A stretch of DNA of 64,000 bases from Pseudohoeflea sp964511625 (GTDB lineage Bacteria > Pseudomonadota > Alphaproteobacteria > Rhizobiales > Rhizobiaceae), in assembly GCA_964511625.1 (NCBI GenBank), contig CAZEJG010000001.1:62001-126000 (forward strand), given 5' to 3'. Shown here piece by piece: positions 15,570 through 25,002 of the stretch. Every line of letters starts with the position of its first letter. The first letter of the stretch is position 1. The notes under the pieces were generated by a model. It made no database searches. It was not told the origin of the DNA and saw only the letters and a program-made list of their open reading frames with translations. Position numbers and translations under genes: made by a program.

Positions 15570-17408
15570 TCAAATCCGCACCCGCACATACGAACCCGGC
15601 GCGTCCTCGATCGGGTTGACCTTGCCGCCGCCCGGCTCGCGGGCCGGCACGGTCTTGTCGTTATGCGTCAGGATCCAGGCGTGCCAGTGCGGCCACCAGG
15701 ACCCCGGCGTCTCGGTGGCGTTCTTCACCCAGTCCTCGAATGCGCCGTCGGGCGGGCCGTCGGTCCAGTACTGGTATTTGCCCGCCGCCGGCGGATTGAC
15801 CACGCCGGCGATATGGCCGGAGCCGGACATCACGTAGGTGACGTCGCCGCCGAAGAGTTTCGAGCCCTCGTAGGCCGAGCGGGCAGGGGCGATATGGTCT
15901 TCCCTGGCGGCCAGATTGTAGACCGGAATCATCACGTCCTTCAGGTCGAGCATGCGACCGCCGAGCTTCATCTTGCCCTTGGCGAGATTGTTTTCGAGAT
16001 AGCAGTTGCGCAGATAGAAGGAATGATTGGCCGCAGGCATACGGGTCGAATCGGAGTTCCAGTAGAGGAGGTCGAAGGGCATCGGATCCTTGCCCTTGAG
16101 GTAGTTGTTGACGACATAGGGCCAGATCAGGTCGGAAGCGCGCAGCATGTTGAAGGCGGTGGCCATCTGCGAGCCCTCGAGATAGCCGTGGCGCTTCATC
16201 GCGGCTTCGAGTGCCGAGATCTGCTCCTCGTCGACGAAGACCTTCAGGTCGCCCGCATGGGTAAAATCGGTCTGGGTGGTGAAGAAGGTCACCGTGGCGA
16301 TGCGTCTGTCCTTCTCCTGGGCATGGAGCGCCAGCGTCGCGGCGAGCAGCGTGCCGCCGACGCAGTAGCCGATCGCGTTGACCTTGTGGCTGTCGGTGGT
16401 CTTCTCGACCGTGTCGAGCGCGAAGCCGATCCCCTCGCGCGCATAGGAATCCCAATCCTTCTCGGCATGGCGTTCGTCGGGGTTCACCCAGGAGATGACG
16501 AAGACGGTGTGGCCCTGTTCGACCGCCCACTTGATGAAGGATTTCTTCGGGTTGAGGTCGAGGATGTAGAACTTGTTGATCCAGGGCGGCACGATGAGAA
16601 GTGGCCGCTTGAGCACTTCCTCGGTCGCCGGCGCGTACTGGATGATCTGGCAGATCTCGTTCTCGGCGACGACCTTGCCGGGCGAAAGCGCGAGGTTCTC
16701 ACCGACCTTGAATTTCGAGGCGTCCGACTGCCGCAGCCGCAATTGTCCGCCACCCGCCGCGATGTCCTCGGCGAGCATGTGCATGCCGCGCACGAGGTTT
16801 TCGCCGTTCTCGGCGATCGTCTCCTTGTACAGTTCCGGATTGGTGAGCAGGAAATTGGCAGGCGAGAGTGCGCTGGAGACCTGCCGGAGATAGAATTCGG
16901 CCTTGTGGCGCGTGCGCTCGTCGAGGCCGTCGGCGCGGGTCACCAGCCGTTCCGCCCAGCCGGTCGTCAACTGATAGGCGTTGCGCAGGAAATCGAAGAA
17001 CGGATTGGCTTCCCAGTCCGGGTCGCTGAACCGCTTGTCGGGCTTGCCCTTGGGTTCTTCCTTCGCCTCGTCTTCCGGTTCACCGGCCATGCGCTGCATC
17101 GAGCGCGACCAGAGCCCGAAATAGCCCGTCAACAACTCGGTCTGCGCGGCGACGGCGCGCTTGGGATCGGACAGCCAGTATTCGCCGACCTTGGAGAAGG
17201 TCTTGACCATGTCGGCCATGGGCGCGGAATAGGCGTCGTTGACTTCGCCCTTTTCGCGCGGCTCCACCCAGGCGGAAGCCGCCATGCCCAGTTCCTCGAG
17301 CATGTGTGCTATGTTATGGGCGAAAGCTTCGGGATCCTTCACGACATAGGGTTCGATCCCCGGTGCGGTGGCCTTGTCGTCTTCATTGCCGGGTTTGTCC
17401 GCGGCCAT
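15570..17408 (-). CDS. phaC: Class I poly(3-hydroxyalkanoate) synthase
   Basis: PhaC polymerises (R)-3-hydroxyacyl-CoA into storage polyester on granules. The 612-residue product has the lipase-box-like GYCVGG with the nucleophilic Cys (about residue 345), the Asp of the triad in the AAREDHIAP segment and the His in SGSGHIAGVVNPP, all in an alpha/beta-hydrolase domain. An N-terminal PhaC_N domain precedes it (NPFFDFLRNAYQLTTGWAERLV). Length fits class I. No phaE, phaA or phaB lies next to it. The ATG at 17408 follows a GGGAGGC element. Confidence 0.96.
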   Translation of the reverse strand: MAADKPGNEDDKATAPGIEPYVVKDPEAFAHNIAHMLEELGMAASAWVEPREKGEVNDAYSAPMADMVKTFSKVGEYWLSDPKRAVAAQTELLTGYFGLWSRSMQRMAGEPEDEAKEEPKGKPDKRFSDPDWEANPFFDFLRNAYQLTTGWAERLVTRADGLDERTRHKAEFYLRQVSSALSPANFLLTNPELYKETIAENGENLVRGMHMLAEDIAAGGGQLRLRQSDASKFKVGENLALSPGKVVAENEICQIIQYAPATEEVLKRPLLIVPPWINKFYILDLNPKKSFIKWAVEQGHTVFVISWVNPDERHAEKDWDSYAREGIGFALDTVEKTTDSHKVNAIGYCVGGTLLAATLALHAQEKDRRIATVTFFTTQTDFTHAGDLKVFVDEEQISALEAAMKRHGYLEGSQMATAFNMLRASDLIWPYVVNNYLKGKDPMPFDLLYWNSDSTRMPAANHSFYLRNCYLENNLAKGKMKLGGRMLDLKDVMIPVYNLAAREDHIAPARSAYEGSKLFGGDVTYVMSGSGHIAGVVNPPAAGKYQYWTDGPPDGAFEDWVKNATETPGSWWPHWHAWILTHNDKTVPAREPGGGKVNPIEDAPGSYVRVRI

Positions 17409-17590
17409 TGTTTGCCTCCCTGTTCCCCTCGTACCCGGATCTCGACGCCCGGTTGAAAATTCGCGGTTCCATTTTTGCAGATTACCGCGACATGAAAAGG
17501 CCCCATATGACTTCGATCATGTATACTTTCGATAGATTGCGTTTTTGTCATTGTCGTGACCGGAGCGCGCATTCGCTGCGGGGGAGATCT

Positions 17591-18034
17591 ATGACGAGGT
17601 TGCACATCGCTGGCCTTCTGACGCTGGGCCTGACCGCCGCTCTGGCGGGCTGCCAGTCGACCTCGCTCGAGGACGCGGCACCGACCGGCGCGCCCGCGAC
17701 CTCGTCCGGCAAGGTTGCAAGCGGTTCCGGTCCCGAGATCCTGTCACCCGTTCCGATCCCCGGGCGCAACCTGCCGCGCGTCGAACGCCAGCAGTTCGTC
17801 GAGGAGCGCATCAACCAGTCGGGGGAGTATCCCCCGGTCGGCGTCGATCGCCAGGCGGCGATGCAGCAGCTTTCCGATGAAGAGGCCGCAGCGCTCGAAA
17901 GCGAGTTCGACCAGTATCGCGGCAAGTCGGGACCGAAAGGGCAGACCGATGCCGAGTATAGAAGGCGTCTCGCCGAACTGCGGAAAACCGCGCAGACTCA
18001 TGCCCAGGATACCGAAAAGCAGATCACCAAATAG
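17591..18034 (+). CDS. Small predicted lipoprotein
   Basis: The 147-residue product starts MTRLHIAGLLTLGLTAALAG and reaches an LAGC lipobox with Cys at position 21, so a lipid-anchored envelope protein is expected. The rest is charged and low in complexity (EEAAALESEFDQYRGKSGPK), probably helical, with no enzyme motif. GGGGGAGATCT just before the ATG supports this start. It is divergent from phaC and precedes an aminotransferase gene by 92 bp. I do not recognise the family beyond 'rhizobial lipoprotein'. Confidence 0.75.
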   Translation: MTRLHIAGLLTLGLTAALAGCQSTSLEDAAPTGAPATSSGKVASGSGPEILSPVPIPGRNLPRVERQQFVEERINQSGEYPPVGVDRQAAMQQLSDEEAAALESEFDQYRGKSGPKGQTDAEYRRRLAELRKTAQTHAQDTEKQITK

Positions 18035-18126
18035 ACCTTGCAAACGGCCGGTTTTGGCCGCAAACCAGTGACAGTGTTCCGCAACGTGAGGTGGCGGGCC
18101 AGACATTCCGATCCGAGAGAAGAGTG

Positions 18127-19347
18127 ATGGAAGAGTTTCACAAGATCCGACGTTTGCCGCCCTATGTCTTCGAGCAGGTCAACAGGCTCAAGGCGACGGC
18201 GCGAGCCGGTGGTGCGGACATCATCGATCTCGGCATGGGCAACCCCGACCTTCCGACACCGCAGGCCATCGTCGACAAATTGACGGAAGTCATCCAGGAC
18301 CCGCGCACGCACCGTTACTCCACCTCGCGCGGCATTCCCGGCCTTCGCCGGGCACAGGCGAAATATTACGAGCGCCGTTTCGGCGTGAAGCTCAATCCCG
18401 ACACCCAGGTGGTTGCCACGATGGGCTCGAAGGAAGGCTTCGCCAACATGGCCCAGGCGATCACCGCGCCGGGCGATGTGGTGCTCTGCCCCAACCCGAC
18501 CTATCCGATCCACATGTTCGGTTTCATCATGTCGGGCGGCGTGGTCCGGTCCATCGACGTGACGCCGAACGAGGAATTTTTCCGCGCGCTCGACCGCGCG
18601 GTGCGTCACTCGATCCCCAAGCCGCTGGCCCTGATCCTCAATTACCCGTCTAACCCCACGGCGATGGTCGCCGACTTCGATTTCTACAAGGAAGTCGTGG
18701 CGTTTGCCCGCAAGCACGACATCATCATCCTGTCCGATCTTGCCTATTCCGAAATCTATTTCGACGACACGCCGCCGCCCTCCGTGCTCGAGGTGCCCGG
18801 CGCGATCGACGTATGCGTCGAGTTCACCTCGATGTCCAAAACCTTCTCGATGCCCGGCTGGCGCATGGGGTTCGCCGTCGGCAACGAGCGGCTGGTCTCG
18901 GCGCTCACGCGGGTAAAATCCTATCTCGACTATGGCGCCTTCACGCCGATCCAGGTGGCAGCCACCGCCGCGCTCAACGGCGACGGCAAGGATATCGACG
19001 AGGTCCGCTCGGTCTACAAGAAGCGCCGCGACGTTCTCGTCGAAGCCTTCGGCAAGGCGGGCTGGGACGTGCCGCCGCCGCCGGCCACCATGTTCGCCTG
19101 GGCGCCGATCCCGGAAGCCTTCCGCGAGATGGGCTCGCTCGAATTTTCCAAGCTGCTGGTCGAGAAGGCCGACATTGCCGTGGCACCCGGCGTCGGCTTC
19201 GGCGAGCACGGAGACAACCATGTTCGCATCGCGCTTGTCGAAAACGAGCACCGGATTCGTCAGGCCGCGCGCAACATCAAGCGCTTCCTGTCCTCGGCCA
19301 ATCCGTCGGGCGAAGACAACGTCGTCCAGCTCAACGCCCGGCGGTGA
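18127..19347 (+). CDS. Class I/II PLP aminotransferase (AlaC / LL-diaminopimelate aminotransferase type)
   Basis: The 406-residue fold-type I aminotransferase has the PLP-lysine motif SMSKTFSMPGWRMGFAVGN (Lys about residue 241), the DLAYSEIYFDD cofactor-binding Asp/Tyr segment and the substrate Arg near VRIALVENEHR. It resembles AlaC, a glutamate-pyruvate aminotransferase, and the DapL-like proteins often annotated in Rhizobiales; true DapL activity is unlikely to be provable from sequence. GAGAGAAGAG precedes the ATG at 18127. It lies 100 bp upstream of hom on the same strand, a neighbourhood consistent with aspartate-family and alanine metabolism. Confidence 0.88.
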   Translation: MEEFHKIRRLPPYVFEQVNRLKATARAGGADIIDLGMGNPDLPTPQAIVDKLTEVIQDPRTHRYSTSRGIPGLRRAQAKYYERRFGVKLNPDTQVVATMGSKEGFANMAQAITAPGDVVLCPNPTYPIHMFGFIMSGGVVRSIDVTPNEEFFRALDRAVRHSIPKPLALILNYPSNPTAMVADFDFYKEVVAFARKHDIIILSDLAYSEIYFDDTPPPSVLEVPGAIDVCVEFTSMSKTFSMPGWRMGFAVGNERLVSALTRVKSYLDYGAFTPIQVAATAALNGDGKDIDEVRSVYKKRRDVLVEAFGKAGWDVPPPPATMFAWAPIPEAFREMGSLEFSKLLVEKADIAVAPGVGFGEHGDNHVRIALVENEHRIRQAARNIKRFLSSANPSGEDNVVQLNARR

Positions 19348-19447
19348 TCATCCCGACCGTTGACCCGAAAGAGTCTGGGGGCTAAACCCGCGTCCGGATC
19401 ATCAGCCGCCTTCCGGCGGCGTCAATCGGAACATGTTGGGAATAGTC

Positions 19448-20764
19448 ATGACGCAAGCGCTCAAAGTCGGCATTGCCGGTCTCGGCACGGTGGGCTCGGC
19501 GCTTTTCGGCGCGATCGGCTCCCGCCACAATCTCCTGGCCGACATCTGCGGTCGCGAGATCGTCGTCACCGCGGTTTCGGCGCGAGACAGGACCCGCGAT
19601 CGCGGCATCGATCTGTCGAAGGTCGAATGGTTCGACGACCCCGCCGAACTGGCCCGTTCCGGTGATATCGACGTCTTCGTCGAACTGATCGGCGGCGAGG
19701 GCGATCCCGCCCACGCCTGCGTTTCCGCAGCCCTTGCACGTGGTCTGCATGTGGTCACCGCCAACAAGGCGCTACTCGCCCGCCATGGCGTGGCGCTGGC
19801 GGAAGCCGCCGAGGAAGCCGGCGTGCTTCTCAACTTCGAGGCTGCGGTGGCCGGCGGCATTCCCGTCATCAAGGCGCTGCGCGAAAGCCTGACCGGCAAC
19901 TCGATCACCCGCGTCTACGGCATCCTCAACGGCACCTGCAATTATATCCTCACGCGGATGCAGAAGGAGAATATGGGCTTTGACGAGTGCCTCGCGGAAG
20001 CCCAGAGGCTCGGCTATGCGGAGGCCGACCCGACCTTCGATATCGGCGGCTTCGATACCGCCCACAAGCTCGCCATCCTGACGAGCCTTGCCTTCGGCAC
20101 CCGGATCGCGTCCGACGAGGTCTATGTCGAGGGCATCTCCAACATCTCGATCGAGGACATCAAGGCGGCCGAGGAACTCGGCTACCGCATCAAGCTGCTC
20201 GGTGTCGCCCAGCGCACCTCGACCGGCATCGAACAGCGCGTGCACCCGACCATGGTGCCGCTCGATTCGATGATCGCCGAAGTCGACGGCGTGACCAACG
20301 CGGTCACCATAGAGGCCGACATTCTTGGTGAACTGATGCTGTCCGGTCCGGGCGCCGGCGGCGACGCCACCGCATCCGCCGTGCTCGGCGACATCGCGGA
20401 CATTGCGAAGTCGCGGCCCGGCCACCAGCACGGTCCGGCACTCGGCCGGCCCGCCGCGCATCTGGAGCCCTACACCCAGGCGCGCATGCGCAGCCACGAG
20501 GGCGGCTATTTCATTTCGCTGAAGGTCGAGGACCGCGTCGGCGTCTTCGCGGCCGTCGCTACCCAGATGTCGAAGAACGGAATCTCGCTCGAATCGATCG
20601 TCCAGCGCCCGACCAATGGCGGGTCCGATCTCAAGACCGTCATCCTCGTCACCCACGCCACCACCGAATCCTCGGTCCGCGAGGCCGTCGAGGGCATGCG
20701 CGGCGAGGGCTACTTGAGCGGCGAACCGCAGGTCATCCGCATCGAGCGCACCACCACGAACTGA
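19448..20764 (+). CDS. hom: Homoserine dehydrogenase
   Basis: Hom reduces aspartate semialdehyde to homoserine on the way to threonine and methionine. The 438-residue product has the N-terminal NAD(P) motif GIAGLGTVGSALFG, the catalytic domain with GILNGTCNYILTRM and AEADPTFDIGGFDTAHKL (substrate-binding and catalytic Asp/Lys), and a C-terminal ACT domain (about 355-430, FISLKVEDRVGVFAAVATQM) for feedback control by threonine. The ATG at 19448 is preferred over a start 15 bp upstream because MTQALKVGIAG is the usual N-terminus. Confidence 0.95.
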   Translation: MTQALKVGIAGLGTVGSALFGAIGSRHNLLADICGREIVVTAVSARDRTRDRGIDLSKVEWFDDPAELARSGDIDVFVELIGGEGDPAHACVSAALARGLHVVTANKALLARHGVALAEAAEEAGVLLNFEAAVAGGIPVIKALRESLTGNSITRVYGILNGTCNYILTRMQKENMGFDECLAEAQRLGYAEADPTFDIGGFDTAHKLAILTSLAFGTRIASDEVYVEGISNISIEDIKAAEELGYRIKLLGVAQRTSTGIEQRVHPTMVPLDSMIAEVDGVTNAVTIEADILGELMLSGPGAGGDATASAVLGDIADIAKSRPGHQHGPALGRPAAHLEPYTQARMRSHEGGYFISLKVEDRVGVFAAVATQMSKNGISLESIVQRPTNGGSDLKTVILVTHATTESSVREAVEGMRGEGYLSGEPQVIRIERTTTN

Positions 20765-20937
20765 TGCTTCGACGGTGATGCTTCGATGGCTGCCGCTCTA
20801 ATCGATTTAGTCCGGGAAACCCCTCAACAATCGGAAATATAACGGCTTTTTTCGCCGCTTTGTCATTGCGTCGAACCAGAATGCCGATATATGCGTGCCC
20901 AAACGGCGGACGCGTCGAACAGTTCCGAGAGGGTCTC

Positions 20938-21924
20938 ATGGCAGGCAAGAACACCCAGTCCAGCGGTCTCGACCGCATTCTCACGCTCGAAATTGCGCGC
21001 GTCACCGAACGCGCCGCGGTGGCCGCGGCCCGGCTGCGGGGGCGCGGCGACGAGAAGGCCGCCGACCAGGTGGCCGTCGACGCCATGCGCCAGGAACTCA
21101 ACCGGCTGCCCATCGACGGCACCGTGGTGATCGGCGAGGGTGAGCGCGACGAAGCGCCGATGCTCTACATCGGCGAAGAGGTCGGCACCAAGGACGGCGC
21201 GGCCGTCGATATCGCGCTCGACCCGCTGGAAGGCACCACGATCTGCGCCAAGAACCTGCCGAACTCGCTGGCGGTCATCGCCATCGCCGAAAAGGGCAGC
21301 CTGCTCTACGCGCCCGACGTCTACATGGAAAAGGTCGCCATCGGCCCGGGCTATCCGCCCAACACCGTGGCGCTCGATGCGACGCCCACCGACAACGTCC
21401 ACTCGGTCGCCAAAGCGAAAGGCGTCGATCCGCAGGAGATCACCGTCTGCATTCTCGACCGCCCGCGCCATGCCAAGCTGATCGAGGAAGTGCGCGCCAC
21501 CGGCGCCGCCATCCGGCTGATCGGCGACGGCGATGTCGCCGGCGTCATCCACACGACCGATCCGGACGAGACGGGCATCGACCTCTATATCGGTATCGGC
21601 GGTGCACCCGAGGGCGTGCTGGCCGCAGCGGCCCTGCGCTGCATCGGCGGTCAGATGGAAGGCCGTCTTCAGCTCAACACGCCCGAAAAGATTGCCCGTG
21701 CCGCCAAGATGGGCATCACCGATCCGAACAAGATCTACCGTATGGAAGAGATGGCGCAGGGCGACGTCCTGTTCTCAGCAACCGGCGTGACCGACGGAAA
21801 CCTTCTCGCCGGTGTGAAATTCGCCCGCGACGCCATCTCCACCCACACCATCGTCATGCGCTCGTCCTCGGGCACCGTCCGAGAGATCAAGGCGCGCCAT
21901 CAGGACCTGACGAAGTTCTCCTGA
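20938..21924 (+). CDS. glpX: Fructose-1,6-bisphosphatase class II
   Basis: GlpX hydrolyses fructose 1,6-bisphosphate in gluconeogenesis or the Calvin cycle and is a Li+-sensitive, Mn2+-dependent phosphatase. The 328-residue product has GEGERDEAPMLYIGE and the metal-binding IALDPLEGTTICAKN (about residues 85-100), plus GIGGAPEGVLAAAALRC, all family signatures. The ATG at 20938 is chosen for the GAGAGGGTCTC upstream and the usual N-terminus; the 26-residue extension is not conserved-looking. It follows hom by 173 bp and is followed by a strong terminator. Confidence 0.95.
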   Translation: MAGKNTQSSGLDRILTLEIARVTERAAVAAARLRGRGDEKAADQVAVDAMRQELNRLPIDGTVVIGEGERDEAPMLYIGEEVGTKDGAAVDIALDPLEGTTICAKNLPNSLAVIAIAEKGSLLYAPDVYMEKVAIGPGYPPNTVALDATPTDNVHSVAKAKGVDPQEITVCILDRPRHAKLIEEVRATGAAIRLIGDGDVAGVIHTTDPDETGIDLYIGIGGAPEGVLAAAALRCIGGQMEGRLQLNTPEKIARAAKMGITDPNKIYRMEEMAQGDVLFSATGVTDGNLLAGVKFARDAISTHTIVMRSSSGTVREIKARHQDLTKFS

Positions 21925-21947
21925 TTTGCACGCGATACACACAATCG

Positions 21948-21983
21948 GAAACGGGCGCCGTGGAGCGCCCGTTTCTGTTTTGA
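21948..21983 (+). terminator. Rho-independent terminator of glpX
   Basis: GAAACGGGCGC / GCGCCCGTTTC is a perfect 11 bp stem with a 6 nt loop, followed by TGTTTTG, starting 24 bp after the glpX stop. Confidence 0.88.
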
Positions 21984-22010
21984 GCAGAAGAGTCCGTCAG
22001 GGTGGAAATG

Positions 22011-22027
22011 TTTCATTATTTATGAAA
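22011..22027. promoter_or_regulatory. Palindrome TTTCAT-N5-ATGAAA upstream of satD
   Basis: A perfect 6 bp dyad lies 36-52 bp upstream of the satD start, with another half-site GTTCAT at 22040-22045. The AT-rich setting between the glpX terminator and satD suggests an operator for an unlinked regulator; SatD families are often next to a dedicated repressor, but none is present here. Confidence 0.4.
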
Positions 22028-22062
22028 TAACAAGAACGAGTTCATAAAAAGTGAAGCAAACC

Positions 22063-22698
22063 ATGTCCTATTTCATCCTGATGGGCGACGTGATCGACAG
22101 TGCAAGCCAAGACGGGCCCTCCCTGGCGACCCGGCTTCACACCCTGGTGGCCGCGGTAAATGCAGAGCGCCGGGACGAGATCCTCTCGCCGCTGACGGTG
22201 ACGCTGGGCGATGAATTTCAGGGGGTCTGCACCTCGCTTTCGGCGGCGTCCGATGTCATTCAGCAATGCAATCGGCACATCCTGCGCCAAGGCAAGCCGT
22301 TTGAACTACGCTATGTTCTCTACCAGGGTGAGATTGAAACACCGCTCAACCAGGAGATCGCGCACGGCATGCTGGGCGAGGGGTTGACCAGGGCACGCCA
22401 GCTTCTTTCGCGCAAGGATATGTCGCGACCGCGGACGCAGATCGTCCTAGAGGACAAACGGAGCGAAACGTTCCATGCGCTCCTCTATGCGATCCTCGAC
22501 AATATGTGGACCGAGCCCGGTCTCAACCGGTTTCCCCAAATTTTTGCCGAGCTTCTCTATACTGACGCTTCCGACGAGGAGGTGGCCCACCAGTTCGACC
22601 GGCAGCGCTCCCAGGTTTGGAAATATCGGCGCAACTGGAATATGGTTGTGTATCGCTCATCCCTTGAAATCCTGGGTGGAAGGTTCTGCCGGCCATGA
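22063..22698 (+). CDS. SatD-family protein
   Basis: The 211-residue product begins MSYFILMGDVIDSA, the conserved SatD N-terminus, and has LSPLTVTLGDEFQG and LRYVLYQGEIETPLN, then a C-terminal region (about residues 165-205) resembling an HTH (DEEVAHQFDRQRSQVWKYRRN). SatD proteins are poorly understood; the first half resembles a nucleotide-cyclase-like fold (GD...D, GDEF) and the second looks DNA-binding. An alternative GTG start at 22051 would add four residues. The stop overlaps the start of the next gene by 4 bp, so the two are coupled. Confidence 0.75.
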   Translation: MSYFILMGDVIDSASQDGPSLATRLHTLVAAVNAERRDEILSPLTVTLGDEFQGVCTSLSAASDVIQQCNRHILRQGKPFELRYVLYQGEIETPLNQEIAHGMLGEGLTRARQLLSRKDMSRPRTQIVLEDKRSETFHALLYAILDNMWTEPGLNRFPQIFAELLYTDASDEEVAHQFDRQRSQVWKYRRNWNMVVYRSSLEILGGRFCRP

Positions 22699-23072
22699 GA
22701 TACGCGATCATCGCGGCCATATTTCTGCTCGTCGAGGCGATCCTCTATCTGGTTCTGTTTCGCGCGCTCGGCCGCATGTTTCTCAAGCCGGACCCGACGA
22801 CCCCTCCCGGCGTGACCACGATCGACCTGATCAAGGGAGCTTTCGAGCGCTTCGTCATCGCCTACGGGCTCGCCCTCGGTTATCCGCATATTCTCACGCT
22901 GTTCGGTGCGATGAAGCTCGGGACCCGCCTCAAGGACAGTTCCGAGACTCCGGCGTTCAACAATTACTACTTGATCGGCAATCTTGCCTCCGTCTGTGTC
23001 GCGATGGCCTATTCCCGTTATCTGGTGGTCGATTCCGATCTTGTGTCTTGGCTCGCTGGGTTTCTGCCTTGA
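22695..23072 (+). CDS. Small membrane protein coupled to satD
   Basis: The 125-residue product has about three hydrophobic helices (residues 2-28, 55-75, 92-110) linked by short polar loops, starting MRYAIIAAIFLLVEAILYLV. I recognise no family. Its ATG overlaps the satD stop (ATGA at 22695-22698), a strong hint of translational coupling and joint function. No Shine-Dalgarno is needed under that model. It could be a membrane partner or target of the SatD protein. Confidence 0.7.
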   Translation: MRYAIIAAIFLLVEAILYLVLFRALGRMFLKPDPTTPPGVTTIDLIKGAFERFVIAYGLALGYPHILTLFGAMKLGTRLKDSSETPAFNNYYLIGNLASVCVAMAYSRYLVVDSDLVSWLAGFLP

Positions 23073-23186
23073 TCCGCGGACCCATAGAGGAGAGCCCAAG
23101 GCGAGGATGGCGTCTTTGTTCTCGCGCGCTCCTGCTTTAAGAGCGAAGGGTAACGGCGCGGATGGCGCCGAGGGGATGAGAGCAGC

Positions 23187-24983
23187 ATGCCGCTGGCAGG
23201 AGAACCGCAACGGGCCTTTCTCGGGGTCGAGACGTCGCTGACCGGCCAGGGCTGGATCGCGCGGCTCGATGCTGCCGGCGAGAATATGGCGATCGCCATC
23301 GCCCAATCCGCCGGACTGCCCGACATCATTTCACGGGTGCTTGCCGCCCGTGGGGTGACCCGCGACGAGGCGGCACGTTTTCTCGATCCCACCATCAAGG
23401 ATCTGATGCCCGATCCGTCGACGCTGCTCGATAGTGACAGCGCCGCCGAGCGCATCATCGCGGCGATCGCGGCGAAGGAGAAGGTCGTCATCTTCGGCGA
23501 CTACGATGTCGACGGCGCTGCTTCCTCGGCGCTCCTGTTCCGTTTCCTGCGCGCCTATGGACTTGAGCCGGAAATCTATATCCCGGACCGTATCTTCGAG
23601 GGCTACGGCCCCAATGCGCCCGCGATCAACGAGCTGATCGACCGGGGCGCCGAGCTTATCGTCACCGTCGACTGCGGCTCGACCAGCCATGAAGCGCTGA
23701 AGACGGCCGCCGAGCGGGGCATCGACGTCGTGGTGATCGACCACCACCAGATGGGCGAGGAATTTCCGGTCTGCACGGCGCTCGTCAATCCCAACCGTCC
23801 CGATGATCTCTCGGGGCTCGGCCATCTCTGTGCGGCCGGGGTCGTCTTCATGGTTCTGGTCAATGCCGCCCGGATGATCCGCGCCCGCGGCGATATCGAG
23901 GGCGGCCTTGATCTTCTGTCTCAGCTCGATCTCGTGGCCCTCGCCACCGTCTGTGACGTCGTGCCGCTCAAGGGGCTCAACCGCGCCTTCGTGGTCAAGG
24001 GCCTGATCGCCGCGCGATTGATGCACAATGAGGGGCTCGCGGCGCTCATCCGCAAGGTCGGCGTGAACGGCCCCGTCAGCCCCTACCATTTCGGCTTCCT
24101 CATCGGCCCGCGCATCAATGCCGGCGGGCGGATCGGCGACGCCGCACTCGGCTCTCATCTCCTGACCATTGAGGATCCGTCCGAGGCCGACATGATCGCC
24201 GCCCGGCTCGACGATCTCAATCGCGAGCGTCAGGCCATCGAGACCGCAATGCTCGAGGAGGCGCTGGCCGAGGTCGAGGCGGAGATCGGGAGCGGCGAAG
24301 GCCCGGCCGTCATTGTCACCGAGAAGAAGGGTTGGCACCCGGGCATCGTCGGCCTGATCGCCGCCCGGCTGAAGGAACGTTACCGTCGTCCGGCCTTTGC
24401 AATCGCCTTCGACGCCAACGGCAAGGGAACCGGCTCGGGCCGGTCGATTCCCGGCTTCGACATTGGTCACGTCGTCCGTGACGCGGTTTCGGAAGGCCTG
24501 CTCGAAAAGGGCGGCGGCCACGCCATGGCGGCAGGGCTCACTGTGCGGCAGGAGAAGCTAGGCGCGCTGCGGACCTATTTCGAGGAGAAGGGCGCCGCCG
24601 ATATCGGTCGGCTGCGCGATGGCCACCGGCTCAAGATCGACGCGGCTGTTGCGGCGTCCGGCGCGACGCTCGATCTCGTCGATCTTGTGGAAAAAGCAGG
24701 ACCTTACGGCTCCGGGCATCCACAGCCCGTCTTCGCGCTGCCCGGCCATCTTCTGCGCGACGTGCGCGTCGTCGGCCAGAATCACCTGAAGATCACGATT
24801 GCGGGGGCGGACGGCCGGACGCTGAACGGCATCGCCTTCCGCGCCGCCGATACGCCGCTCGGCAAGGCGCTGCTCGAAGGACAGGGTCTGCCGTTTCATT
24901 TCGCCGGCACCATTTCGGCCGACTACTGGCAGGGCATCCGTCGCGTCCAGCTCAGACTGATCGATGCTGCGCCGGCGCGGTGA
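23187..24983 (+). CDS. recJ: Single-stranded-DNA-specific exonuclease RecJ
   Basis: RecJ degrades ssDNA 5' to 3' in recombination and mismatch repair. The 598-residue product has the DHH-family motifs: FGDYDVDGAASSALLFRF (motif I), TVDCGS (motif II), VVIDHHQMG (motif III, DHH) and the DHHA1 signature region HPGIVGLIAARLKERYRRP with GSGRSIPGFDI and KGGGHAMAAGLTV. Length and order match the bacterial enzyme. The ATG at 23187 follows a GGGGATGAGAGCAGC segment. Confidence 0.96.
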   Translation: MPLAGEPQRAFLGVETSLTGQGWIARLDAAGENMAIAIAQSAGLPDIISRVLAARGVTRDEAARFLDPTIKDLMPDPSTLLDSDSAAERIIAAIAAKEKVVIFGDYDVDGAASSALLFRFLRAYGLEPEIYIPDRIFEGYGPNAPAINELIDRGAELIVTVDCGSTSHEALKTAAERGIDVVVIDHHQMGEEFPVCTALVNPNRPDDLSGLGHLCAAGVVFMVLVNAARMIRARGDIEGGLDLLSQLDLVALATVCDVVPLKGLNRAFVVKGLIAARLMHNEGLAALIRKVGVNGPVSPYHFGFLIGPRINAGGRIGDAALGSHLLTIEDPSEADMIAARLDDLNRERQAIETAMLEEALAEVEAEIGSGEGPAVIVTEKKGWHPGIVGLIAARLKERYRRPAFAIAFDANGKGTGSGRSIPGFDIGHVVRDAVSEGLLEKGGGHAMAAGLTVRQEKLGALRTYFEEKGAADIGRLRDGHRLKIDAAVAASGATLDLVDLVEKAGPYGSGHPQPVFALPGHLLRDVRVVGQNHLKITIAGADGRTLNGIAFRAADTPLGKALLEGQGLPFHFAGTISADYWQGIRRVQLRLIDAAPAR

Positions 24984-25002
24984 GGCGCCGAGAAGCCATT
25001 CG

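Noticed and set aside
14748..17456. 902-codon plus-strand open frame opposite sfsA and phaC
   Set aside because: Long antisense frames are expected in GC-rich DNA; both sense genes have complete family signatures and this frame has none.
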